DNA of 11,955 nt from Gammaproteobacteria bacterium (GTDB lineage: Bacteria > Pseudomonadota > Gammaproteobacteria > Xanthomonadales > Xanthomonadaceae), in assembly GCA_012510865.1 (NCBI GenBank), contig JAAZHF010000178.1, forward strand, positions 1 to 11,955, in the 5' to 3' direction. Positions 6,519-11,955 of this stretch are shown piece by piece; positions within the stretch are counted from its first letter, which is position 1; the number at the start of each line of letters is the position of its first letter. The position numbers were made by a program, and so were the translations under genes. The notes beneath the pieces were generated by a model. It saw only the letters and a program-made list of their open reading frames with translations, had not been told where the DNA came from and did not search any database.

Positions 6519-8489
6519 ATGGCCGAGGCCGAAGACCTGGTCGTCGACGCCGCGCGCCACGCGACGGTCTTCATCCGTGACGCCTGGCGCCGGCACTACG
6601 CGCGCGAACCCGACGCGCCGGTGGCGCTGGCCTCGCTTGCGCGCGGCCTCGACCTGCTGCTGTCGGCGGCCTTCGACGCCAGCATCCCGCTGCGGGTGGC
6701 ACTGCCGCCGGCGCGACCGACGGTGCTGCACCGCCTGTTCAACCCCGCCGCCCATCCCCGGCACCGGCAGGCGGTGCCCGCGACCAGCGGCGACGCGATC
6801 TGGCTCCCGGCCCACCTGGGTACCTGCGACGCGGAGGAGGCGTCCGCACTCTACCGTGCGATGGCCATGCAGCAGGCCTGCCGCGCCCGGCGCGGCCGCG
6901 TGGCGTCGATCCTGGCCCAGCGCCAGCCGCTGCTGCGCGACGCCGCCCTGGTGTTCGAAGCGAGGGCCGCCGAGGCCGAGGTGGCGCTGCGTTTCCCCGG
7001 ACTGCTGCCGGCCCTGCGCAGGCTCCGGCTGCGGGCCCTGTCCGCGAGGCCGCCGCTGTCGGCGCTCGCACCCGCGAGGCGACCGCTCGAGGCGCTGGTC
7101 CGCCGCATCCTCGAGGACGGGCCCGAAGCGGCGCCGGGCCCGGCTCCGGATCCGCTGCGCCAGGCCGCGGAGGTCGTGCGCGCGTGGGGGATCGACGCCG
7201 CGGCCGCGCGCCGCCTCGGGCCGATGCCGCTGTACCGGGACTGGTGGACGGGCGACCTGCGCGCGGCGGGCGATTCCACGAACGCGTACCCGATCGATGG
7301 CGACACCGGCCGCCGGGACGAGGACACCGACGACGGCCCGGTCCGCAGCGCGCGCATGGAGCGCAGGCCCGAGGCGCGCGACCCGATCGAGGACGAGGAC
7401 GCTCCCGGCGGGCAGGGCGCCTGGATGATCCAGCAGGACGCCCCGCACGAGATCGCCGAGGATCCGTTCGGACTGCAGCGCCCGGTGGACCGCGACGACG
7501 AGACCGGCGCCGACGAGTACGGGGACATGCTCTCCGAGCTGGCCTCCACGCGCATGGTCGCCGGGCCGGACCCGCCGCGCGAGGTGCTGCTGTCGGACGA
7601 CCCGCCGGCCAGCCGCGCGGTGCTGGAGCCAGGCGGGCCGGACCCCGGCGACGCCCGCTACCGCTACTCCGAATGGGACCACGCCCGCGACGCCTACATC
7701 GAACACGGCGCCACCGTGCGCATGCTGCCGGCGGCGCCCGGAAGCCCGTCGTGGGTGGACGCGACCCTGGCCCGCCACCGCCCGCACCTCGACGGCATCC
7801 GCCGCCAGTTCGAGGCACTGCGCCCGGAGCGCATGCGCCTGCGGCGCCAGGCCGACGGCGAGGACATCGACATCGACGCCTGCGTGCAGGGCCGCGCCGA
7901 CCTGCGCGCCGGCGGCTTCCTGCGCGAAGGCCTGTACGAAGCGCGCCGCCCGGGCCGGCGCAGCATCGCCGTCTCCCTGCTGGTCGACGCCAGCGGCTCC
8001 ACCGACGGCTTCATCGGCGACGGCCGGCGCGTGATCGACGTCGAGCGAGAGGCCCTGCTGCTGGTGTGCGTGGCCCTGGACGGCCTGGGCGAACCCTTCT
8101 CGGCGCTGTCGTTCTCGGGCGAGGGACCCCACGGCGTGGCCATGCGCATGCTCAAGGACTTCGGCGAGGCCCACGGCCCCGAGGTGGCCCTTCGCATCGC
8201 CGGCCTGGAGCCGGAGCGCTACACCCGCGCCGGCGCCGCCCTCCGCCATGCGACCGCGCTGTTGATGCGACAGCCCGCCGAGCACCGCCTGCTGCTGGTC
8301 CTGTCCGACGGCAAGCCCAACGACGCCGACCGCTACGACGGCCGCTACGGCGTCGAGGACATGCGCCAGGCCGTCACCGAGGCCCGGCTGCAGGGCGTCT
8401 TCCCCTTCTGCCTGACCGTGGACCTGCAGGCGCCGGAGCGGCTGCCGATGGTGCTGCTGGAGTGGACGCGGCGGCTGCTGGCGCGGTGA
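6519..8489 (+). CDS. norD: VWA-domain activation protein of nitric oxide reductase
   Basis: A 656-residue cytoplasmic partner of NorQ. The C-terminal von Willebrand A domain (about 480-656) carries the metal-ion-dependent adhesion site D490-A-S492-G-S494, a later threonine in RYTRAGAALRHAT and the aspartate in VLSDGKPND. These bind Mg2+ and mediate docking in NorQ/NorD and CbbQ/CbbO pairs. The first 230 residues are helical and rich in Arg and Ala. A central stretch (about 245-400) is strongly acidic, low in hydrophobic residues and probably flexible. The length is slightly above the roughly 610-640 residues I recall for characterised NorD. The ATG lies 14 bases after norQ. No norE or norF gene follows; the operon ends here, facing a tRNA gene on the other strand. 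Confidence 0.93.
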   Translation: MAEAEDLVVDAARHATVFIRDAWRRHYAREPDAPVALASLARGLDLLLSAAFDASIPLRVALPPARPTVLHRLFNPAAHPRHRQAVPATSGDAIWLPAHLGTCDAEEASALYRAMAMQQACRARRGRVASILAQRQPLLRDAALVFEARAAEAEVALRFPGLLPALRRLRLRALSARPPLSALAPARRPLEALVRRILEDGPEAAPGPAPDPLRQAAEVVRAWGIDAAAARRLGPMPLYRDWWTGDLRAAGDSTNAYPIDGDTGRRDEDTDDGPVRSARMERRPEARDPIEDEDAPGGQGAWMIQQDAPHEIAEDPFGLQRPVDRDDETGADEYGDMLSELASTRMVAGPDPPREVLLSDDPPASRAVLEPGGPDPGDARYRYSEWDHARDAYIEHGATVRMLPAAPGSPSWVDATLARHRPHLDGIRRQFEALRPERMRLRRQADGEDIDIDACVQGRADLRAGGFLREGLYEARRPGRRSIAVSLLVDASGSTDGFIGDGRRVIDVEREALLLVCVALDGLGEPFSALSFSGEGPHGVAMRMLKDFGEAHGPEVALRIAGLEPERYTRAGAALRHATALLMRQPAEHRLLLVLSDGKPNDADRYDGRYGVEDMRQAVTEARLQGVFPFCLTVDLQAPERLPMVLLEWTRRLLAR

Positions 8490-8537
8490 GGCGTGGCGGC
8501 AGCTGGTCGCGAGGCGGCGCGCTGGCCGCAAGCAACT

Positions 8538-8554
8538 GATTTCCGAAAGGAATC
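8538..8554. terminator. Possible weak hairpin between norD and the tRNA gene
   Basis: GATTTCC (8538-8544), loop GAAA, GGAATC (8549-8554): six pairs with one bulged T and a GNRA loop. It sits directly beside the encoded CCA of the tRNA and about 50 bases after norD, where two convergent transcripts must end. There is no T-run on either strand, so intrinsic termination is doubtful; it may serve as a 3' end processing barrier. Confidence 0.25.
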
Positions 8555-8631
8555 TGGTGGCTATGGGTGGACTCGAACCACCGACCCCAGCATTATGAGT
8601 GCTGTGCTCTAACCGGCTGAGCTACATAGCC
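8555..8631 (-). tRNA. tRNA-Met(CAT), elongator type
   Basis: Read on the minus strand, a full 77-base cloverleaf with encoded CCA. The acceptor stem is GGCTATG/CATAGCC with discriminator A, the D-arm is GCTC...GAGC, the anticodon stem CAGCA/TGCTG encloses loop CTCATAA (anticodon CAT at 8595-8597), the variable region is GGGTC, and the T-arm GGTGG/CCACC has loop TTCGAGT. The body resembles the bacterial elongator tRNA-Met. Initiator tRNA is ruled out because the first pair is a Watson-Crick G-C and the anticodon stem lacks three G-C pairs. tRNA-Ile2, which is lysidine-modified from CAT, is the remaining alternative but usually has a different acceptor stem. Confidence 0.93.
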
Positions 8632-8666
8632 ATGGGGACTCGCGCGCGGTGCGCGGCGAGCCCGCA

Positions 8667-8695
8667 ATTGTCCACCGGGCGCGGCGCGGCGTCAA
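8667..8695 (-). promoter_or_regulatory. Promoter of the tRNA-Met gene
   Basis: On the minus strand TTGACG (8695-8690; 5 of 6) is followed after exactly 17 bases by GACAAT (8672-8667; 4 of 6). Transcription would start near 8660, giving a leader of about 29 bases. The bases after the -10 are very GC-rich, as in stringently controlled stable-RNA promoters. Confidence 0.6.
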
Positions 8696-8710
8696 ATCCC
8701 GCGCCGCGGC

Positions 8711-8739
8711 TTGTCGGTCCCGCCGCCCCGTGGCAGAGT
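8711..8739 (+). promoter_or_regulatory. Candidate promoter for rppH
   Basis: TTGTCG (8711-8716; 4 of 6), 17 bases, CAGAGT (8734-8739; 3 of 6). The predicted start near 8746 gives a leader of about 42 bases. It is a modest match but lies in the only upstream noncoding stretch, diverging from the tRNA promoter. Confidence 0.3.
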
Positions 8740-8787
8740 CGGGCGCAGTGACGCCGCGGGCGTCGAAAGACTCCAGGAGTCCGCATC

Positions 8788-9366
8788 GTGATCGATCCGG
8801 ACGGCTACCGCCCCAACGTGGGCATCGTGCTGATGCACCCGGACGGCCGGGTGTTCTGGGCGCGCCGCGTGCGTCGCGACGGGTGGCAGTTCCCGCAGGG
8901 CGGGATGAACTCCGACGAGACCCCGCTCGAGGCCATGTACCGCGAGCTGCGCGAGGAGACCGGCCTGCTGCCGGGCCACGTGGACGTGCTCGGGTCCACG
9001 CCCGGCTGGCTGCGCTACCGGCTGCCGAACCGTGCCATCCGCCGCAACGACCGGCTGGTCTGCATCGGCCAGAAGCAGGTCTGGTTCCTGCTGCGCTTCA
9101 CCGGCGCCGACGCCGACCTGCGGCTGGACCTGACCGACAAGCCGGAGTTCGACCACTGGCGCTGGGTCGACTTCTGGTACCCGCTGGCGCACGTGGTCAA
9201 CTTCAAGCGCGGGGTCTACACGCGCGCGCTGCAGCACCTGGCGCCGTACGCGCGGCAGGTGGCCGGGGCCGCGGCGGTGCCGACCATCAGCCTGGAAGCC
9301 CAGCGCAGCCGCCGCCGGCCGCGCGAGGGCCGGGCCCGCGGGGGACGGTCAGCCGTCCAGGATTGA
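8788..9366 (+). CDS. rppH: RNA pyrophosphohydrolase (Nudix)
   Basis: A 192-residue cytoplasmic enzyme that removes pyrophosphate from the 5' end of mRNA, which exposes it to RNase E. The start [15 protein letters not shown] and WQFPQGGMN are the usual RppH signatures. The complete Nudix box runs from Gly38 to Leu60: G-x5-E44-x7-R52-E53-L-x-E56-E57-x-G59-L. The start is GTG 8788, preceded by AGGAG (8775-8779) at 8 bases; no in-frame ATG begins the conserved MIDPDGYRP. After the Nudix domain (about residues 1-160) there is a basic Arg-rich tail of roughly 25 residues, somewhat longer than in the 176-residue E. coli protein, that could aid RNA binding. The bfd promoter overlaps its last codons. 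Confidence 0.95.
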   Translation: MIDPDGYRPNVGIVLMHPDGRVFWARRVRRDGWQFPQGGMNSDETPLEAMYRELREETGLLPGHVDVLGSTPGWLRYRLPNRAIRRNDRLVCIGQKQVWFLLRFTGADADLRLDLTDKPEFDHWRWVDFWYPLAHVVNFKRGVYTRALQHLAPYARQVAGAAAVPTISLEAQRSRRRPREGRARGGRSAVQD

Positions 9367-9377
9367 CAATCATTCTC
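9359..9377. promoter_or_regulatory. Fur-like operator over the bfd promoter
   Basis: The 19 bases match the Fur consensus GATAATGATAATCATTATC at 13 positions, including the whole central AATCATT (9368-9374). They cover the -35 box and part of the spacer of the bfd promoter, the classic place for iron-dependent repression. The box also overlaps the rppH stop codon. Confidence 0.6.
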
Positions 9378-9392
9378 ATGTAGGCCGACAAT
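9363..9392 (+). promoter_or_regulatory. Promoter of bfd
   Basis: A perfect TTGACA (9363-9368), an 18-base spacer and GACAAT (9387-9392; 4 of 6). The predicted start is near 9399, giving a leader of about 22 bases. The -35 lies on the rppH stop codon. With the overlapping Fur-like box it predicts induction when iron is short. Confidence 0.6.
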
Positions 9393-9420
9393 TGCGTCGT
9401 CCCAGTCCCATGAGCCCGCC

Positions 9421-9624
9421 GTGTACGTCTGTGTCTGCAACGGGGTGACCGACCACCAGATCCGCGAAGCCGTCGCCGCCGGATGCGGCAGCATGGCCGA
9501 ACTCACGATGCGCACCGGCTGCGGTGCGTCCTGCGGCAGCTGCGTGGATGCCGCCGCCGGCCTGCTCGAGGCCGAGTCCGCGCGAGAGGTCCTCCAGGTC
9601 CTGCCGCTCGCCCACGCGGCCTGA
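9421..9624 (+). CDS. bfd: Bacterioferritin-associated ferredoxin
   Basis: A 67-residue [2Fe-2S] protein that docks on bacterioferritin and passes electrons in to release stored iron as Fe2+. The four cluster cysteines are Cys4, Cys6, Cys38 and Cys41, the same numbers as in E. coli Bfd (64 residues). Extra cysteines at 22 and 34 are present. The start MYVCVCNGVTD fixes GTG 9421; the ATG at 9410 is out of frame. The ribosome binding site is weak. It is transcribed from its own promoter under a Fur-like box and is followed after 104 bases by bfr, its partner, in the same direction. Confidence 0.93.
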   Translation: MYVCVCNGVTDHQIREAVAAGCGSMAELTMRTGCGASCGSCVDAAAGLLEAESAREVLQVLPLAHAA

Positions 9625-9728
9625 GCACCGTTCCGCGGCCCCGCGGATGATCACGATTCCCGTTCCGCCACGGCGGCGGCAATGGCGCTAGAGTCTCCGG
9701 GATACCCCCATCCCATCGGAGGCAGGCC

Positions 9729-10199
9729 ATGAAGGGCGATCCCAAGGTCATCGAGTACCTCAACAAGGCGCTCTACAACGAACTCACTGCGATCAACCAG
9801 TACTTCCTGCATTCCAAGATGCTGAAGAACTGGGGACTCGAGGAACTCGCCAAGCACGAGTACGAAGAGTCGATCGACGAGATGAAGCATGCCGACCGGC
9901 TTGCCGACCGCATCCTGTTCCTCGAGGGCCTGCCGAACTTCCAGGCGCTGGGCAAGCTGCGCGTAGGCGAGACCCCGCGCGAGGTCCTGGAGTGCGACCT
10001 GTCGCTCGAGCTCGACGGCCTGCCGCTGCTGCGCGAGGCGATCGCCTACTGCGAGTCGATCAAGGACTACACCAGCGGCCGCCTGTTCAAGGACATCCTC
10101 GACTCCGAGGAAGAGCACGTCGACTGGATCGAGACCCAGCTCGACCTGATCGAGCGCGTCGGCGAGCAGAACTACCTGCAGTCGAAGATGGGCGGCTGA
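9729..10199 (+). CDS. bfr: Bacterioferritin, haem-binding iron-storage protein
   Basis: A 156-residue four-helix ferritin that forms 24-subunit shells storing iron as Fe3+ mineral. All ferroxidase ligands are at the standard numbers: Glu18, Glu51, His54, Glu94, Glu127 and His130. Met52, the axial ligand of the haem shared by two subunits, is present, so this is the haem-binding type. GGAGG (9718-9722) precedes ATG 9729 by 6 bases. The 104-base gap after bfd holds a GC-rich inverted repeat (TCCGCG-GCCC-CGCGGA) and, at 9689-9694, TAGAGT as a possible -10 with no clear -35. Bfr may therefore be expressed both with bfd and on its own; I see no Fur box directly before it. Confidence 0.96.
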   Translation: MKGDPKVIEYLNKALYNELTAINQYFLHSKMLKNWGLEELAKHEYEESIDEMKHADRLADRILFLEGLPNFQALGKLRVGETPREVLECDLSLELDGLPLLREAIAYCESIKDYTSGRLFKDILDSEEEHVDWIETQLDLIERVGEQNYLQSKMGG

Positions 10200-10214
10200 G
10201 CCCCCGATAAAGAA

Positions 10215-10360
10215 CTGTAGGAGCAGCTACAGCTGCGAACGCACCGACGTTTTGCAGCTGTGGCTGGTGCCAGGACGTTTCGCAGCTGCATCTGCTCCTG
10301 GGGTGTTTCGCCGCTGTATCTGTCCCGGGGGGCGTTTCGCAGCTGTAGCTGCTCCTACAG
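10215..10360. repeat. REP-like inverted repeat cluster with about 28-base periodicity
   Basis: A 26-base unit at 10215-10240 (CTGTAGGAGC then AGCTACAGCTGCGAAC) returns in reverse complement at 10334-10360, identical apart from one extra T. Between them lie three degenerate reverse-oriented copies beginning at 10249, 10277 and 10305, so the four reverse copies step by 28, 28 and 29 bases. Each unit holds a short palindrome (GCAGC-TACA-GCTGC in the first). The GTAGGAGC...GCGA core resembles REP elements of Xanthomonadaceae and pseudomonads, which are spread by RAYT transposases. It lies between the convergent bfr and kinase genes; no coding sequence is convincing here. Confidence 0.75.
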
Positions 10361-10372
10361 GGAAGAGGGCGT

Positions 10373-10424
10373 GGGCGAGGGCGAGGGCGAGGCCCAGGCC
10401 CAGGCCCAGGCCCAGGCCCAGGCC
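10373..10424. repeat. Hexanucleotide tandem repeats, (GGGCGA)3 then (GGCCCA)5
   Basis: Three copies of GGGCGA (10373-10390) are followed directly by five copies of GGCCCA plus GGCC (10391-10424). The array reaches the stop codon of the minus-strand kinase. The unit length of six keeps any reading frame, and such perfect arrays are prone to slippage. Confidence 0.9.
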
Positions 10425-10441
10425 TAGACCTGGGCCTGGGC
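10410..10441 (-). terminator. 13-bp hairpin around the kinase stop codon
   Basis: CCCAGGCCCAGG (10411-10422) and CCTGGGCCTGGG (10429-10440) are perfect reverse complements, extended by a G-C pair at 10410/10441, with a 6-base loop 10423-10428. The stop codon of the minus-strand kinase (10426-10424) is inside the loop. It could protect or end the kinase transcript, but no T-run follows on the minus strand, so classic intrinsic termination is uncertain. Confidence 0.4.
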
Positions 10442-11955
10442 GTCGACCGCGGCCTTCAGAGCCGCACGTGCGCGGGTGAACTCGTTGGCCACCAGCGCAA
10501 CCGCCACCGCGGGGCGCTCGAGCAGGCGCTCGCGGGCACCAAGTTCCACCCGCTTCGCGGCGGCCGACAGCGACATCGCGCCCAGGTTGGCGCTGGACGA
10601 CTTCAGCGAGTGCGCGGCGTCGCGAAGCGCCTCGTAGTCGGGGCCGACCGCGGCCTGTTCCAGCGTGCCGATCAGGCGCGGCGTGTCGGCCAGGAAGACG
10701 TCGATCAGGTGGTCGAGGTCGCCGCCGAGCATGGCGCGCAGGTCGTCGAGGATCTCGCGGTCGAGCACCGGCGGCAGCGCCGGGGGCGGCGCCATCTGCG
10801 CCGGCGGCGGTGCCGGTGCTGGTGCCGGTGCAGGCGGCGGAGGCGGGGCCGGAGCCGGGACCGGTTCCGGGGCCTGGGCCGCGGTGTCGATGCCGCGGCA
10901 TCCGGCAAGCGGCGCGAACGGATCGTGGAACGCGGGCGGCGCGTCGACCGCGGCTCCGGTCGCAGGCTCGGCGGGCAGGGACATCGCGTCGTCGTCGACC
11001 GGCGCCGCGGCGGCGGCCCCGGCCCACGCGTCGCCGCCTGCATCGTCCTCCGCCGCGAAGGCGTCCCCCGGCCGGATCATCTCGCCGGTTTCCGGGTCGA
11101 CCTCGTAGGACTCGCGCTGCGCGGCGGCGGCGGCCGCTTCCGCGTTCCACCAGCGCGCGAGCGTGCGCTCGAGCTCGCTGCGCGTGACCGGCTTGGCGAG
11201 GTAGTCGTCCATGCCCGCGTCGAGGCACTTCTGCCGGTCGCCGGCCATCGCGTTCGCGGTCATGGCGATGATCGGGACGTGGCGGCCGTCGCCGGCGTGC
11301 TCTTCGATCTCGCGCCAGCGGCGGGTGGCGGTGTAGCCGTCCATCACCGGCATCTGGCAGTCCATGAGCACGATGTCGTAGCGCGAGGCCTCCATGCGCA
11401 GCAGGGCGGCCTCGCCGTTGCTCGCGGTATCGCAGGTGATGCCGAGCACCGACAGCAGGCGCTGGCCCACCATCAGGTTCACGGGGTTGTCCTCGACCAG
11501 CAGCACGCGCGCGGCGCGGATCGGCGCGGCTGCGGCCGCGGGTGGCGTCGGGGTGGACATCGTGGCGGGCTCCCTGGCGTTGTCCGGTGTCTGTGCGACA
11601 TTCCCGCCCAGGAGGGCGGCACGGAGGTCGGCATCGGGGGCCTGCCGGCTGAGAAGGGTGACGCTGCGTTGCAGTTCCTCGGGGACCGGGTCGTCCCCGT
11701 ACAGGCAGACCAGCTTGAGGTCGCCGTAGACGGCCTGGCGGCCGAGGTTGCGGTGCAGGGCCACCGCGGTGCTGCGCATGCCGGCGAGGTCCGCCAGCAC
11801 GAGGGAGTAGGCCCAGGGCGCGCCCTGGTTGGCCGCCGCCCGAAGGCGATCGAGCGCTTCCTGCGTGGTCTCGACCGAGCTGACGCGCAGGCCCCAGTTG
11901 GGCAGCAGCAGCGACAGCCGCAGGCGCAGGCGCGGGTCGGCGCTGAGCAGCAGCA
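10424..11955 (-). CDS. Hybrid sensor histidine kinase, C-terminal part (receiver-receiver-Hpt), partial
   Basis: The last 509 residues of a protein whose N-terminus lies beyond the window; the frame stays open to the edge, so the GTG at 11800 is not its real start. Order of domains: a degenerate receiver-like domain (about residues 1-120 of the fragment) with LVLADLAGM at the phospho-site but a poor remainder; a canonical receiver (about 147-270) with VEDN, phospho-acceptor Asp198 in VLMDCQMP (codon 11362-11360) and Lys254 in YLAKP; a linker of about 130 residues, acidic then Pro/Ala-rich (VPAPAPPPPPAPAPAPAPPP); and an Hpt domain (about 395-505) with phospho-histidine 448 in AAHSLKSSS (codon 10612-10610). 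This is the tail of a BarA/GacS- or RpfC-like phosphorelay kinase. The stimulus and final response regulator are unknown. Confidence 0.9.
   Translation of the reverse strand, partial: LLLSADPRLRLRLSLLLPNWGLRVSSVETTQEALDRLRAAANQGAPWAYSLVLADLAGMRSTAVALHRNLGRQAVYGDLKLVCLYGDDPVPEELQRSVTLLSRQAPDADLRAALLGGNVAQTPDNAREPATMSTPTPPAAAAAPIRAARVLLVEDNPVNLMVGQRLLSVLGITCDTASNGEAALLRMEASRYDIVLMDCQMPVMDGYTATRRWREIEEHAGDGRHVPIIAMTANAMAGDRQKCLDAGMDDYLAKPVTRSELERTLARWWNAEAAAAAAQRESYEVDPETGEMIRPGDAFAAEDDAGGDAWAGAAAAAPVDDDAMSLPAEPATGAAVDAPPAFHDPFAPLAGCRGIDTAAQAPEPVPAPAPPPPPAPAPAPAPPPAQMAPPPALPPVLDREILDDLRAMLGGDLDHLIDVFLADTPRLIGTLEQAAVGPDYEALRDAAHSLKSSSANLGAMSLSAAAKRVELGARERLLERPAVAVALVANEFTRARAALKAAVDAQAQV

Noticed and set aside
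6501..8531. Open 676-codon minus-strand frame opposite norD
   Set aside because: Shadow of norD, which has a clear VWA domain and operon context.
8555..8631. Initiator tRNA-fMet or tRNA-Ile2 identity
   Set aside because: The first acceptor pair is a normal G-C and the anticodon stem lacks the three G-C pairs of initiator tRNA; the body resembles elongator tRNA-Met more than Ile2, though Ile2 cannot be wholly excluded by eye.
10249..10360. CRISPR array, because of repeats spaced 28-29 bases
   Set aside because: The units are contiguous diverged copies with no unique spacers between them, and no cas genes are present.
10227..11228. Minus-strand frame with a run of Gly-Leu dipeptides, and a plus-strand frame (10252-10479) with Arg-Pro dipeptides
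   Set aside because: Both are readings of the hexanucleotide repeat in other frames; the kinase frame with receiver and Hpt motifs is the coding one.

Overview
High-GC (roughly 70% by eye) chromosomal DNA from a gammaproteobacterium, most likely of the Xanthomonadales/Lysobacteraceae (Lysobacter, Luteimonas, Thermomonas type). I base this on the GC-rich codon use, the protein families and a REP-like GTAGGAGC...CAGCTGCGA element typical of that group and of pseudomonads. The assignment is an inference from reading, not from a search.

Layout, left to right. (1) 1-1995: the end of a probable HlyD-type adaptor, then an FtsX/MacB-type permease and its ATPase, overlapping by 8 bases: a tripartite ABC exporter or lipoprotein-type transporter. 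(2) 2055-3263: an exported P1-family (DmpA-like) self-cleaving aminopeptidase. (3) 3314-8489: a compact respiratory nitric oxide reductase operon. It holds a 41-residue membrane protein I cannot name, a NorC carrying a second C-terminal cytochrome c domain, NorB with every expected metal ligand, the AAA+ factor NorQ and the VWA factor NorD. NorC/NorB form the membrane enzyme that reduces 2 NO to N2O, and NorQ/NorD are its assembly and metal-insertion machinery. No norE/norF, nitrite reductase or recognisable FNR/NsrR site is present, so this may be a stand-alone NO-detoxifying or partial-denitrification module. (4) 8555-8672: an elongator tRNA-Met on the minus strand with its own good promoter. 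(5) 8788-9366: rppH, which starts 5'-end-dependent mRNA decay. (6) 9359-10199: an iron-storage pair, bfd (with a Fur-like box over its promoter) and bfr. (7) 10215-10441: a noncoding repeat patch consisting of a REP-like inverted-repeat cluster with about 28-base periodicity, followed by hexanucleotide tandem repeats that run into the end of the next gene. (8) 10424-11955, minus strand: the C-terminal 509 residues of a hybrid histidine kinase (degenerate receiver, canonical receiver, Pro/Ala linker, Hpt), cut by the window edge.

The most notable points are the two-haem NorC fusion, the tiny membrane ORF leading the nor operon, the stop codon of the kinase lying in the loop of a 13-bp hairpin made from hexanucleotide repeats, the REP cluster, and a GACAATTGCG promoter element shared by the tRNA and bfd promoters.
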